From NCBI RefSeq assembly GCF_000372065.1, contig NZ_AQVB01000005.1, forward strand, positions 111,522-150,210: a stretch of DNA of 38,689 nt. The letters run 5' to 3'. The stretch is from Oligella urethralis DSM 7531. Lineage in GTDB: Bacteria; Pseudomonadota; Gammaproteobacteria; Burkholderiales; Burkholderiaceae_B. The translations under genes were made by a program, and so were the position numbers. The first letter of the stretch is position 1. Each line of letters starts with the position of its first letter. Below the pieces are notes generated by a model. That model saw nothing but the letters and a program-made list of their open reading frames with translations, searched no databases and was not told where the DNA came from. Of this stretch, positions 26,951 to 36,068 are shown piece by piece.

Positions 26951-27796
26951 TTACAAATAACCTAGCGCCCATAAACCAACCACGGCACCAAAAATAATAC
27001 GGTAAATCGCAAATGGTTTATAACTGAATTTAGAAACAAAGCGTAGAATCGCTCGCACTAACACCAAAGCACTTAAAAAAGCAAAAATAAAACCAACCAC
27101 GATCGCTGAGATATTTTCATCACTCAGCTGATCACCATATTTATATAGGCTTAGCACGGTCGCCGCCAGCATGGTTGGCATCGCCAAAAAGAAAGAAAAC
27201 TCAGTCGCCGTGCGACGTGGAATACCGGCAATCATACCGGAAATAATGGTGGCACCTGAACGTGAGGTGCCTGGCACCATCGCCAAACATTGAGCAAAGC
27301 CCACCACCAAGGCCTGCTTCCAAGTGATTTTTTCCAGCCCTGCGCCTAGCGGTGTATTCTCATCAATCAACTGATTGGCCTTACTCATATGCGGGCGACT
27401 TTCCACCCATAACATAATCAAACCACCGACGATAAGTGTAAACACATAGACAAAGAACTTGCCGTCCAGTAGTTTAGCCACTTGATCAATAATCAATAAA
27501 CCAATCACCGCTGCCGGCAGAAAGGCCAAAATAAGATTACGCGTCACCAATACATACTTTTGTTCACGCCGCAACAAACCGCCCAACAACTCCAGCAGAT
27601 AATGACGATAAATCCAAATAACGGCAAGAATAGAGCCAAACTGAATCACGATTTCGTAGACTTTAACCTCACCGGAGTCAAAATTAATCCAATCACCCCA
27701 AATAATTAAATGCGCTGTGCTAGAAATCGGTAAAAACTCGCTTAAGCCCTCAATCATACCGATAAATGCGGCTTTTAAAAGATAAATAATATTCAT
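26951..27796 (-). CDS. uppP: Undecaprenyl-diphosphatase
   Basis: Inner-membrane enzyme (BacA) that dephosphorylates undecaprenyl pyrophosphate to recycle the lipid carrier for peptidoglycan. Catalytic motifs: EGLSEFLPISSTAHLI beginning at Glu16 and with Glu20, and PGTSRSGATI at 175-184 with the catalytic Ser/Arg. Eight or so hydrophobic helices, 281 residues from ATG 27796. A TTG two codons upstream is possible but less likely. Convergent with lpxH, 7 nt apart. Confidence 0.96.
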   Translation of the reverse strand: MNIIYLLKAAFIGMIEGLSEFLPISSTAHLIIWGDWINFDSGEVKVYEIVIQFGSILAVIWIYRHYLLELLGGLLRREQKYVLVTRNLILAFLPAAVIGLLIIDQVAKLLDGKFFVYVFTLIVGGLIMLWVESRPHMSKANQLIDENTPLGAGLEKITWKQALVVGFAQCLAMVPGTSRSGATIISGMIAGIPRRTATEFSFFLAMPTMLAATVLSLYKYGDQLSDENISAIVVGFIFAFLSALVLVRAILRFVSKFSYKPFAIYRIIFGAVVGLWALGYL

Positions 27797-27889
27797 ACTC
27801 AATGACTTATGGAATTAGCGCTAAGCTACATTGAAAGGCTAAGTCCCTATCGTGCTTACTTAGCCTCATGCGTGAAAATATTTGCGATA

Positions 27890-28660
27890 CTACTTCGCTG
27901 CATTTAAGGTCTGCACTAATTGAGCGAAGATCTTGGGGCTAGCGGCGAGTACATTACCCGTACGCATCCAATTCTGCTCCCCTTGCCAATCACCAATTAA
28001 ACCACCGGCCTCCAACACCAATAAACTACCGGCCGCAGTATCCCAGGCATTTTGCTTAAGACCACAGTAGGCGTCTAAACGACCACAAGCTAAATAAGCC
28101 AGCTCTAGCACCGTACTACCTAAGCGACGGAAGCCATTACTGCGACTAATTAATTCATTAATAAACTGCGTATCAGCATGCTCAGCACTAAACTTACTAG
28201 CCACGCTAATAATCGCCACATCCAAGCTAGGACAAGGACTGACACGAATACGGCGATCATTTAAAAAGGCCCCGCCCCCACGACTCGCCGTAAAGAGCTC
28301 ATTGCGATTAGGATCGTAAATCACTGCCTGTTCAATCTGACCACGTACGGCTAAGGCGATGGAAACGGCATAATTAGGAAAACCATGAATAAAATTCTTA
28401 GTACCGTCTAAGGGATCGATAATCCAACGATACTCAGAGTCCCCGGTAATACCCGACTCCTCGGCCACAAAGGCGTGATCAGGATATGCCTCACTCAAAA
28501 TCTGAATAATAGCTTCCTCAGCATGACGATCAATATCGGTGACATAATCGCCTGGACCCTTGGTGGAGATGGAGATTTTATCTAGATGTAAACTGGCACG
28601 GTTAATGATATTTCCGGCGCGACGGGCTGCCTTAATGGCAGTATTAAGCATTGGGTGCAT
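27890..28660 (-). CDS. suhB: Inositol monophosphatase family protein (SuhB)
   Basis: Mg-dependent phosphatase; in E. coli the protein also joins the rRNA antitermination complex. Metal motifs: VAEESG with Glu67, WIIDPLDGTKNFIHGFP at 79-94 with Asp82 and Asp85, and WDTAAGSLLVLEAGG near 206-220 with the third Asp. 256 residues, ATG 28660; no clear Shine-Dalgarno. Divergent from trmJ, an arrangement commonly seen for suhB in proteobacteria. Confidence 0.93.
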   Translation of the reverse strand: MHPMLNTAIKAARRAGNIINRASLHLDKISISTKGPGDYVTDIDRHAEEAIIQILSEAYPDHAFVAEESGITGDSEYRWIIDPLDGTKNFIHGFPNYAVSIALAVRGQIEQAVIYDPNRNELFTASRGGGAFLNDRRIRVSPCPSLDVAIISVASKFSAEHADTQFINELISRSNGFRRLGSTVLELAYLACGRLDAYCGLKQNAWDTAAGSLLVLEAGGLIGDWQGEQNWMRTGNVLAASPKIFAQLVQTLNAAK

Positions 28661-28764
28661 GATTATTACAGAACAAGTTTAGTAAAATCACTATTTTAAA
28701 TGACAACACAATTTTGAGCTACCTAAGCTAGACTTTTCCTAGTAATAGTTAGAAGATAAACAGC

Positions 28765-29565
28765 ATGAGCATCAATTCACTCGCAAGAACACATTTTATA
28801 ATGACCAATCCCAGCCACCCGGGTAATGTCGGTGCTGCCGCACGCGCCATGAAAACCATGGGTTTTGAGCGATTGCGCTTAGTAAAACCGCACTTTGAGC
28901 AGATGATGCAACATGAAGAAGCCATAGCATTTGCCAGCGGCGCCCAAGATGTGCTTGCTAATAGCCTTGAGTTCGCTAGCTTTGAGGAGGCCTTACAAGG
29001 CACCACACTCAGCTTCGCACTGACCGCCCGCCCCCGCGATATAGGGCCCAACTGTCTGCATCTACGCGCTGCGGCACAATTAGCCAAAAATCACTTAGCG
29101 GCGGATTCAGCGCACCAAGTAGCCGTGGTATTTGGTACTGAGCGTAGTGGTCTGAGTAATGAGCAAATCAGTCATTGTCACTATATTTGCTATATCCCAG
29201 CCAACCCCAACTACAGCTCCTTAAACATCGCCCAAGCCATGCAACTCACCGCCTGGGAGCTACGCTATGCTTTGCTTGAGGCAAAAGACAGCGATGAGGC
29301 TAGCGCCATCCATGCTGAACCAACTAGCGCTGCGCACTTCCCTGCACCCGCTCAGGATCCCCTAGCACCGCAAGAAAAGGTGGAGGCACTGATGGCCCAT
29401 TGGCAAGAGGCGCTGGAGGCCATTGAGTTTATTGACCCCGAACGCCCTAAACAAACCATGTTAAAAATGCGTTACTGGTTAATGCGCAGCCGCCTTACGC
29501 AAAATGAATGCGATATGTTGCGCGGCGTTTGCACACAAATCCTCAAACACGCCAATTCAGCTTAA
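28765..29565 (+). CDS. trmJ: tRNA (cytidine/uridine-2'-O-)-methyltransferase TrmJ
   Basis: SPOUT methyltransferase that 2'-O-methylates position 32 of several tRNAs. Trefoil-knot motifs: NPSHPGNVGAAARAMKTMGF at 15-34, VVFGTERSGLSNEQ at 121-134 and NPNYSSLNIAQAMQL at 147-161. A C-terminal extension (about 190-266) is characteristic of TrmJ rather than TrmL. ATG 28765, weak AGAAG upstream. Confidence 0.95.
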   Translation: MSINSLARTHFIMTNPSHPGNVGAAARAMKTMGFERLRLVKPHFEQMMQHEEAIAFASGAQDVLANSLEFASFEEALQGTTLSFALTARPRDIGPNCLHLRAAAQLAKNHLAADSAHQVAVVFGTERSGLSNEQISHCHYICYIPANPNYSSLNIAQAMQLTAWELRYALLEAKDSDEASAIHAEPTSAAHFPAPAQDPLAPQEKVEALMAHWQEALEAIEFIDPERPKQTMLKMRYWLMRSRLTQNECDMLRGVCTQILKHANSA

Positions 29566-29620
29566 GCCATGCCCTCACAGGACTGAAGCGTGACCTTTGT
29601 CCTAAGGTAGCTGCCATATA

Positions 29621-29656
29621 TAAAAATAAAGCGCCTTAAACTAAGGCTAAGGCGCT
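29621..29656 (-). terminator. Terminator of mscS (possibly bidirectional with trmJ)
   Basis: A perfect 9-bp stem (agcgcctta / taaggcgct, 9-nt loop) is followed on the minus strand by TTTATTTTTA. It lies between convergent trmJ and mscS; only the minus direction has a T-rich tail. Confidence 0.75.
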
Positions 29657-29689
29657 CCCCGAACTCAACGACATCACTGCCTATCCTGT

Positions 29690-30544
29690 CTACTCCGACT
29701 CATCCGCTAAGGCATTTTCAAGGTCTTGCTTAGCATGCGCCACCGAAATATGCTCAACCCGGGTAAAGGGTAAATCAAAGCCCGCAGCCTCAAGCGTTTT
29801 GCGTACACCCAACATGATTTTCGACAACTCGTCAAAATACACAGCAGCCGGTACCCATGCACGTAAATTAAGTACTAAGCTATTTTCACGATACTCATTC
29901 ACATACACAGAATAAGGTAAATCCTTAATCACTTGCTCATTGCGCTCTAATAATCGCTTCAGCAAGGCAATGGCTTCCTCTGTATCTTCACCGTAATGCA
30001 GCGCAACGGGTAAATCGATACGACGATTGGCATTACGACTAAAATTAATAATGGTGCTATTCCACACCGTACTATTCGGTATGGTAAGCAAAATACCATT
30101 AGCCTGCTTGATACTGGTTAAGAACAAGCCGATTTCCTCAACCGTACCTTCATAATTACCACCAATGCTCACATACTCCCCTTGCGCTAAGGGACGTAAG
30201 CTTAACAACATAATGCCCGCCGCAATATTCTGTAGCGTGCCTTGCAAAGCCAAACCAATGGCCACACCGGCCGCACCTAAAGCAGCAATTAAACTGGCGG
30301 TCTGCACACCGAACTGGGACAGGACGACCACAATGGTCAAAATACGAATAATCCATTGCACAAAGGAACTAATCATCGGCAATGCGGTGGTATCCACCTT
30401 ACGCTTGGTATGGCCAAGGCGACGAATGGCTCGACACACCAAATTAGAAATAGCCCACCCTAGTATTAAAATCACAATGGCACTGACAAAGTCGATCACA
30501 AACTTTTCCAGTAGCGGGATATATGGACTAATGGTTTCGAACAT
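29690..30544 (-). CDS. mscS: Small-conductance mechanosensitive channel
   Basis: Inner-membrane tension-gated channel that releases solutes on osmotic downshock. The pore helix TM3 is clear at about 88-121 (ALGAAGVAIGLALQGTLQNI and AAGIMLLSLRPLAQGEYV), with two preceding helices and a beta-rich cytoplasmic domain; the length of 284 matches E. coli MscS (286). ATG 30544 is chosen because AGGAG lies 5 nt upstream (30554-30550); a GTG at 30577 is not preferred. Confidence 0.95.
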   Translation of the reverse strand: MFETISPYIPLLEKFVIDFVSAIVILILGWAISNLVCRAIRRLGHTKRKVDTTALPMISSFVQWIIRILTIVVVLSQFGVQTASLIAALGAAGVAIGLALQGTLQNIAAGIMLLSLRPLAQGEYVSIGGNYEGTVEEIGLFLTSIKQANGILLTIPNSTVWNSTIINFSRNANRRIDLPVALHYGEDTEEAIALLKRLLERNEQVIKDLPYSVYVNEYRENSLVLNLRAWVPAAVYFDELSKIMLGVRKTLEAAGFDLPFTRVEHISVAHAKQDLENALADESE

Positions 30545-30637
30545 CAGAACTCCTAATAAAATAGTATTAATTGTCACATTGAGACTTTATACTTAGATGA
30601 GCAATAAAAGCAAATCATATTGAAACAGGTTGTAGCA

Positions 30638-32146
30638 ATGTTTAATCAGGTCAGAAATATAATCAGCCCCCAGAGAATCCCTTTTCAAGCATTTGATGAT
30701 GCCGAAAAAGCGTGGGAGCAATTACACTTTATTTATGAAAGAAACTGCAATTTTATACGTCAACACTTTCATCAATACACCGCTCAAAAGCTACCAGAAA
30801 ATCAGGCCATTCGTGCCTTTTATCCTGCCGTTCGTTTACAGATCACTCATCACCACGATGTGGACTCACGCCTCTCCTACGGCTTTGTGGAGGGTCCTGG
30901 GGTGTATGAGACGACCGTAACACGACCAGATTTATTTAAGCAGTATTTAATTGAGCAAATTACACTCTTAATTAAAAATCACCAATGCAGTGTAGAAATC
31001 GGTGAATCCCAAACCCCTATCCCCCTGCACTTTTGTTTTAATCAAAATGAAACCCTCGCCGAAGAGCGTCCAGCTATTTTGACCGATGCTGTGGGTGCGA
31101 AAATGCTGAATCACTTTGATGTGCCAAATCTGGCCCAAATTGATGATGCTATTGTCAATGGCACCTACCCCTTAACACCTGGCAAAGCCATGCCACTCGC
31201 CCCCTTTACTGCGGCCCGGGTGGATTATTCATTACAGCGTTTACAGCACTACACCGGCACAAAACCGGCGCACTTTCAGCAGTTTATTTTATTTACCAAT
31301 TATCAGTTTTATGTTGAAGAGTTTTGTCATTATGCCAGGGAACAAGTGCAATCAGATCACTCAAGCTATACCGAACTGGTGTTACCGGGGGATATTCTGG
31401 TCGATAAGCTCCTGAGTGCAGAGCAAATCAAAGCAGCAACGGCCGGCGTCAAAAAACCGCAAATGCCTGCTTATCATTTAAAACGAGCCGACGGCAGCGG
31501 CATCACACTGGTCAATATTGGCGTTGGTCCTTCCAATGCCAAGACCATCACCGATCATATTGCCGTATTGCGCCCTACCGCTTGGTTGATGGTGGGACAT
31601 TGCGCTGGACTTCGCAGCAGCCAACAGTTAGGTGATTATGTGTTAGCGCATGCCTATGTGCGTGAAGACCATGTGCTAGATGAGGATCTGCCCCTCTTTG
31701 TGCCCATACCCGCCCTGGCAGAGATACAAGTAGCCTTGGAGGACGCGGTTGCCGAAATTTCTGGCTTAAAAGACTATGAGTTAAAACGTATTATGCGTAC
31801 TGGTACCGTGGCCAGCATTGATAATAGAAACTGGGAGCTGCGTTATCAGGAGGGACCGGTGCAGCGCCTATCTCAATCCCGTGCCATCGCCCTAGATATG
31901 GAGTCAGCAACCATCGCAGCCAATGGCTTTCGTTTCAGAGTGCCTTATGGCACCTTATTATGCGTGTCCGATAAGCCATTGTATGGTGAATTAAAGCTGC
32001 CTGGCATGGCGACAGAGTTCTATCGAATTCAAGTTGCGCAGCATCTGCAAATTGGTATACGTGCCTTGGAAATACTCAGAAAGATGCCCAAAGAACGTAT
32101 CCACTCGCGCAAGCTGAGAAGCTTTATTGAGACCGCCTTTCACTAA
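30638..32146 (+). CDS. amn: AMP nucleosidase
   Basis: Cleaves AMP to adenine and ribose 5-phosphate, regulating adenylate pools; cytoplasmic. The N-terminal AMNp_N domain spans about 1-165 and the C-terminal nucleoside-phosphorylase-like domain about 280-490, with GVGPSNAKT near 295, GHCAGLR, and ALDMESATIAANGF near 417. The length of about 502 is slightly longer than E. coli Amn (484). ATG 30638 has AGGT 7 nt upstream; a TTG at 30620 is possible but not needed. Followed by two hairpins. Confidence 0.95.
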   Translation: MFNQVRNIISPQRIPFQAFDDAEKAWEQLHFIYERNCNFIRQHFHQYTAQKLPENQAIRAFYPAVRLQITHHHDVDSRLSYGFVEGPGVYETTVTRPDLFKQYLIEQITLLIKNHQCSVEIGESQTPIPLHFCFNQNETLAEERPAILTDAVGAKMLNHFDVPNLAQIDDAIVNGTYPLTPGKAMPLAPFTAARVDYSLQRLQHYTGTKPAHFQQFILFTNYQFYVEEFCHYAREQVQSDHSSYTELVLPGDILVDKLLSAEQIKAATAGVKKPQMPAYHLKRADGSGITLVNIGVGPSNAKTITDHIAVLRPTAWLMVGHCAGLRSSQQLGDYVLAHAYVREDHVLDEDLPLFVPIPALAEIQVALEDAVAEISGLKDYELKRIMRTGTVASIDNRNWELRYQEGPVQRLSQSRAIALDMESATIAANGFRFRVPYGTLLCVSDKPLYGELKLPGMATEFYRIQVAQHLQIGIRALEILRKMPKERIHSRKLRSFIETAFH

Positions 32147-32154
32147 GCCTTGCT

Positions 32155-32181
32155 TGCGGTGCTGACATCACATGCACCGCA
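32155..32181 (+). other. Hairpin after amn
   Basis: Perfect 8-bp stem tgcggtgc / gcaccgca with an 11-nt loop, starting 9 nt past the amn stop. No T-run follows, so it is more likely an RNA-stabilising structure than a terminator on its own. Confidence 0.45.
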
Positions 32182-32198
32182 GTAAGCTTTCACTTGAT

Positions 32199-32224
32199 GC
32201 CGGACGCCATCGCGTCCGGCTTTA
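32199..32224 (+). terminator. Probable terminator of amn
   Basis: GC-rich perfect 9-bp stem gccggacgc / gcgtccggc with loop catc, followed by only a short TTTAAT tail. Located about 50 nt after the amn stop. Confidence 0.65.
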
Positions 32225-32327
32225 ATAGCACGATCTATAATAGTTTAAGCTTAAATCTGCCCCTTAATTTTCGCTTGCAGGCGCTTAGGATTTTTATGCG
32301 CCAGTCATACTATCCTCAACCAGGCTT

Positions 32328-32356
32328 GGTTGCAAAGCCTAAGACTGTCATATAAT
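32328..32356 (+). promoter_or_regulatory. Candidate mutS promoter
   Basis: Consensus TATAAT at 32351-32356. A -35 of GGTTGC (32328-32333, spacer 17) or TTGCAA (spacer 15) is weak. The leader would be about 110 nt. Confidence 0.4.
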
Positions 32357-32473
32357 ATTAAGCACGACATTCGCACAGAATAGCTGCAAGCAAGTGCCAA
32401 TAAGTCATCGCTTTAACCGCAGCCTTCAAGCCGCACGCGGCACCTCCTAATCAAGTAATAAGTGATAGCTTTA

Positions 32474-35083
32474 ATGACAACGAGTGATTTATCATCCCAT
32501 ACGCCCATGATGCGACAATACTTTAAGCTTAAACAGGAAGCGGGTTCGATGCTGCTGTTTTATCGCATGGGTGACTTTTATGAGATGTTTTATGATGATG
32601 CAATCAAAGCCGCACGCCTACTTAATCTCACCCTAACTAGCCGCGGTACCAGTGAGCCTATCCCGATGGCTGGCGTACCGGTGCATGCGATGGAGCAGTA
32701 CTTAGCCCGTTTGGTCGCCATGGGTGAATCTGTGGCAATTTGTGAGCAGATTGGCGATCCGGCAACGAGCAAAGGCATTGTCGAGCGACAAATTGTGCGC
32801 ACAGTAACCCCTGGTACCCTCACCGATGACAGTCTGCTACCAAGCAATAGCGATCGTCCACTGTTAGCCATTTATCTTAGTCACAAAGCACGCCACCGTA
32901 AATATGGTCTCGCGTGGATGAACTTAGCCAGCGGTGAATTTAGGGTAAATGAATGTGCCATTGATAATTTAGCCTCCGAAGTGCATCGAATTGCGCCAGC
33001 AGAAATTATTACAGCTGACTCATTTAAGCTTGAACTAAATTATCCAGCGGCGTATAGCAAAACAGCGGATTGGCATTTTGAGTTAAGTGCTGCCGAGGCC
33101 AAGCTTTGCAGCCATTTTTCAGTCGATCGTTTAACCGCCTTCGGCTTAGATGAGCTACCCAATGCTACCATCGCCGCCGGGGCTTTATTAAGCTATGTAG
33201 AAAACACACAAAAGCGTAGCCTCTCGCATATCAAACCGATTCAGCCAGATGATACGCAAGACTATTTGATCTTAGATCCAGTCACCCGCAAAAACTTAGA
33301 AATTACCCAAACCATTAGCGGTGACAGTAGTCCCACCCTATTTAGTCTGTTAGACCATTGTCATACAGCGATGGGAAGCCGTTTATTGCGTCGCTTTTTG
33401 CATCACCCCTTACGCGCCAATGCACCGATTCTAGAGCGCCAGCTTTGTGTACAGGCCTTTTATCATCTCTATACCACACGTCATTTCGATGATCCGATTC
33501 AGGGTTTTGAGCGTTTTTTAAAAAACACACCAGATATTGAGCGTGTGGCGACTCGCATTGCCCTTAGCTCAGTGCGACCAAAGGAATTAGCTGCGCTACG
33601 CGATGCCTTAGTCAAACTACCTGCGCTATGTGAATTGATTGCGGCAAACTTTAGCGAGACACCGGCGTTACTTAAACTACATACGCTGTTAACAATTGAT
33701 CCTGAAGCAGCGCAGCTATTACAAGGAGCCATTGCAGCGGAGCCTGCCACGATGCTGCGAGATGGTGGTGTGATTGCCGACGGTTTTGATAGTGAACTCG
33801 ATGAGTTGCGCCGATTGACGACTGATAGTGGCGAGTTTTTACAACAACTAGAAGCACGTGAACGAGAAAAAACCGGTATTAGTAATTTACGGGTGGAATA
33901 TAACCGCGTGCACGGCTTTTTTATTGAGGTTAGCAAGGGACAAATCGAAAAAGTTCCCACAGAATACCGCCGTCGCCAGACCCTGAAAAATGTTGAGCGC
34001 TATATTACGCCGGAGCTAAAGGCGTGGGAAGATAAAATTCTCTCCGCTAAGGATCGTTGCTTAAGCCGTGAAAAATGGCTTTTTGAGCAATTAATTATAC
34101 AATTACAAGCCCATGTTGAAGCCATGCATCAGGCCTCGCACGCCTTGGCTCAACTAGACGTGTATAAGGCCCTAGCGCATCATGCCTATGCCAATCAATG
34201 GGTACTGCCCGAATTAATTGAGGGACCAATGATTCACATTAGGCAAGGACGTCACCCCATTGTCGAACGCAGCATCGAGCGCTTTACGCCCAATGATTGC
34301 CAACTCGATGCACGCCGACGTATGCTGTTGGTGACTGGCCCAAATATGGGTGGTAAATCCACCTATATGCGACAGACCGCCTTAATTGTATTGCTAGCGC
34401 GGATGGGTAGTTTCGTACCGGCTGAGGCGGCTCAAATTGGCCTAATTGATCGTATTTTTACCCGTATCGGCGCAGCTGATGACTTAGCTGGCGGGCGCTC
34501 CACCTTTATGGTGGAAATGACCGAGGCGGCAACCATTTTAACGGCCGCCACGCCAAATAGCTTAGTGCTGATGGATGAAATTGGTCGCGGCACCTCCACC
34601 TACGACGGTCTTGCGCTTGCTTGGGCCATTGCCTGCCGTTTATTGACACATAATCAAGCATTAGTGCTCTTTGCTACCCATTATTTTGAGTTAACCCGCT
34701 TGCCAGAACAGTTTGAAGACGTTGCTAATGTGCATTTAAGTGCGGCTGAGTCCGCGCAGGGGCTAGTCTTTTTACATGAGGTTAAAGAGGGTCCAGCCAA
34801 TCGTAGTTACGGTATTCAAGTGGCACAACGAGCTGGTATCCCCATGGCAGTTATTCGGCAAGCGAAGCGTGAGCTGGATAACTTGGAGTTAAAGGCCGAG
34901 GAGCGCCCGCAGCTGGATTTATTTAGTGCCCCGCTAGAGGAAATCAATCAACAAGCAAATGACGATCAGCTTGAGCTAAAAGCGTTTAAAGACAGTCTTG
35001 CTGCGATTGATCCTGACTCGCTCAGCCCTCGAGAGGCTTTAGATCTACTGTATCAGCTAAAAAACCAATTCGGTGGGGACTAA
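32474..35083 (+). CDS. mutS: DNA mismatch repair protein MutS
   Basis: Recognises mismatches and starts methyl-directed or related repair with MutL. The mismatch-contacting Phe35-x-Glu37 is in GDFYEMF; the ATPase has Walker A GPNMGGKS at 622-629, Walker B with [16 protein letters not shown] and the FATHYFELT motif; the helical lever/clamp domains lie between. 869 residues from ATG 32474, close to E. coli (853); a GTG at 32462 would add four residues. The C-terminal part (after about 800) includes the dimerisation/tetramer helices. Confidence 0.97.
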   Translation: MTTSDLSSHTPMMRQYFKLKQEAGSMLLFYRMGDFYEMFYDDAIKAARLLNLTLTSRGTSEPIPMAGVPVHAMEQYLARLVAMGESVAICEQIGDPATSKGIVERQIVRTVTPGTLTDDSLLPSNSDRPLLAIYLSHKARHRKYGLAWMNLASGEFRVNECAIDNLASEVHRIAPAEIITADSFKLELNYPAAYSKTADWHFELSAAEAKLCSHFSVDRLTAFGLDELPNATIAAGALLSYVENTQKRSLSHIKPIQPDDTQDYLILDPVTRKNLEITQTISGDSSPTLFSLLDHCHTAMGSRLLRRFLHHPLRANAPILERQLCVQAFYHLYTTRHFDDPIQGFERFLKNTPDIERVATRIALSSVRPKELAALRDALVKLPALCELIAANFSETPALLKLHTLLTIDPEAAQLLQGAIAAEPATMLRDGGVIADGFDSELDELRRLTTDSGEFLQQLEAREREKTGISNLRVEYNRVHGFFIEVSKGQIEKVPTEYRRRQTLKNVERYITPELKAWEDKILSAKDRCLSREKWLFEQLIIQLQAHVEAMHQASHALAQLDVYKALAHHAYANQWVLPELIEGPMIHIRQGRHPIVERSIERFTPNDCQLDARRRMLLVTGPNMGGKSTYMRQTALIVLLARMGSFVPAEAAQIGLIDRIFTRIGAADDLAGGRSTFMVEMTEAATILTAATPNSLVLMDEIGRGTSTYDGLALAWAIACRLLTHNQALVLFATHYFELTRLPEQFEDVANVHLSAAESAQGLVFLHEVKEGPANRSYGIQVAQRAGIPMAVIRQAKRELDNLELKAEERPQLDLFSAPLEEINQQANDDQLELKAFKDSLAAIDPDSLSPREALDLLYQLKNQFGGD

Positions 35084-35159
35084 GGCTTCTTGCTGCACCT
35101 TTGAGGCAAGTACTGGGTGCGCACGATGACTTTATTGAATGATAAAAAACCTAAAGCCT

Positions 35160-35188
35160 TAGACAAGAAAGAAATTATAGGGTAGAAT
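35160..35188 (+). promoter_or_regulatory. Promoter of tRNA-Arg
   Basis: TAGACA at 35160-35165, 17-bp spacer, TAGAAT at 35183-35188, 12 nt before the tRNA 5' end. Confidence 0.65.
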
Positions 35189-35200
35189 ATCTTTTTTCCC

Positions 35201-35277
35201 GTGCCAGTAGCTCAACTGGATAGAGCACCCGCCTTCTAAGCGGGCGGTTGTGAGTTCGAGTCTCGCCTGGCGCGCCA
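35201..35277 (+). tRNA. tRNA-Arg (anticodon UCU)
   Basis: A complete 77-nt cloverleaf including CCA. The acceptor stem gtgccag pairs with ctggcgc (one T-G pair), the anticodon stem cccgc/gcggg surrounds loop cttctaa with TCT at 35235-35237, and the T loop ttcgagt is present. Reads AGA and AGG codons. Confidence 0.95.
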
Positions 35278-35369
35278 TCAAACAGAGATAGCTGCCTTAA
35301 GATATGATGAGTATTAACAACATATCCACGTAGCTAGCTGAAGTTTTTAAGTAGTAGCGGCCTCTTTCA

Positions 35370-35397
35370 TTGACATAATAAATTTACCTGCTATACT
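35370..35397 (+). promoter_or_regulatory. Promoter of tRNA-His
   Basis: Perfect TTGACA at 35370-35375, 16-bp spacer, TATACT at 35392-35397, 15 nt before the tRNA. Confidence 0.75.
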
Positions 35398-35412
35398 TAT
35401 TAATTCTTCTGT

Positions 35413-35489
35413 GGTGACCGTAGCTCAGTTGGTAGAGTCCCGGATTGTGATTCCGGTTGTCGTGGGTTCGAGCCCCATCGGTCACCCCA
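35413..35489 (+). tRNA. tRNA-His (anticodon GUG)
   Basis: A 77-nt gene including the encoded extra G-1 at 35413 opposite C73 (35486) and CCA. The acceptor stem gtgaccg (35414-35420) pairs with cggtcac (35479-35485); anticodon GTG is at 35447-35449 in loop attgtgat; the T arm is gtgggttcgagccccat. A weak inverted repeat (atcaatt / aattgat, 35489-35509) follows and may help 3'-end formation. Confidence 0.96.
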
Positions 35490-35582
35490 TCAATTTCTTT
35501 TCAATTGATCTCCCACACTGACTTAGATTATTTCAATTCTCAACGATGGGAATAGTAAAATAAGCCACGATCCTAGTTGCCC

Positions 35583-35622
35583 TTAGTTTAAATACAAATT
35601 AAATAATTAAAGTTTAAACTAA
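35583..35622. repeat. Perfect 10-bp AT-rich inverted repeat
   Basis: ttagtttaaa at 35583-35592 and tttaaactaa at 35613-35622, separated by 20 nt that themselves contain taaataatta-like sequence. Could be an operator, a weak bidirectional terminator or a remnant of a mobile element. Confidence 0.5.
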
Positions 35623-35698
35623 ATAATTATCATCTTGATGGTAATATTATCCCATCTTTAACATGGATAATAAAATCCACGCCCTAGGTATTGGCCAT

Positions 35699-35848
35699 CT
35701 AGCACTTGTAAACTAACCCTGTTGTAAGTTCTCCACAGCCCAATATCGTATCAAGCTTAGCAACACCTTCTGAACAATCTAGCAAAAGCGCGATGTACTC
35801 CAAAACTAGGCGATTAGTGTGTTGATGGCAATACAGCCATGAAAACAT
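35699..35848 (-). CDS. Possible small protein or gene remnant (49 aa)
   Basis: ATG at 35848 opens 49 codons: it begins MFSWLYCHQHTNRL and includes EYIALLLDCSEGVAKLDTIL and a C-terminus ending LVYKC. The middle reads like ordinary protein coding, but there is no convincing Shine-Dalgarno and I recognise no family. It may be the 3' remnant of a longer gene. It overlaps the plus-strand fragment by 10 nt. Low confidence. Confidence 0.25.
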   Translation of the reverse strand: MFSWLYCHQHTNRLVLEYIALLLDCSEGVAKLDTILGCGELTTGLVYKC

Positions 35849-35994
35849 AAAATAAATTTGAAGCAGCAGACTTTAACATCGTTAGCTTTAATGACTTACT
35901 GCTTAGTAAGCGTCTGATTGTGCAAACTGATGGAAGATTAGCAATAGTCAGCGATAACAGTTCAGTCTATACCACAGAAGACATTAACGCATAA
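35839..35994 (+). pseudogene. Small gene with an early in-frame stop
   Basis: The frame from ATG 35839 reads M-K-T, then TAA at 35848-35850, then 47 open codons to TAA at 35992-35994: NKFEAADFNIVSFNDLLLSK and, after RLIVQT, DGRLAIVSDNSSVYTTEDIN. The downstream part has a normal protein-like composition, which suggests a gene of about 51 codons inactivated by one nonsense change, or a tail of a lost gene. No family recognised. Confidence 0.35.
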
Positions 35995-36068
35995 CGAACA
36001 GACATAAGCACCTGCAATCGCATTCAAACATTACGAGGACAGAGAAAACAAGGGCAAAGGTATGAGGT

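Larger units (their letters stand above)
32147..32473. other. amn-mutS intergenic region (327 bp)
   Basis: Holds two hairpins just after amn (32155-32181 and 32199-32220), a 12-bp palindrome tttaagcttaaa at 32244-32255, and a promoter-like sequence with TATAAT at 32351-32356. No reading frame of interest was seen. The final 100 bp before mutS has no clear Shine-Dalgarno. Confidence 0.6.
35490..36068. other. AT-rich region with decayed small frames between tRNA-His and a DUF1828 pair
   Basis: 579 bp without a long gene. It contains the inverted repeat at 35583-35622, a 49-codon minus-strand frame (35699-35848), and an interrupted plus-strand frame (35839-35994). Base composition is visibly more AT-rich than the housekeeping flanks. 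No direct repeat of the tRNA-His 3' end was found downstream, so there is no evidence for tRNA-directed integration. Confidence 0.6.

Noticed and set aside
35080-35162. 9-bp inverted repeat (ctaaggctt / aagccttag) after mutS as terminator or element ends
   Set aside because: The arms are about 65 nt apart, the second overlaps the tRNA-Arg -35 box, and no supporting structure or T-run exists.
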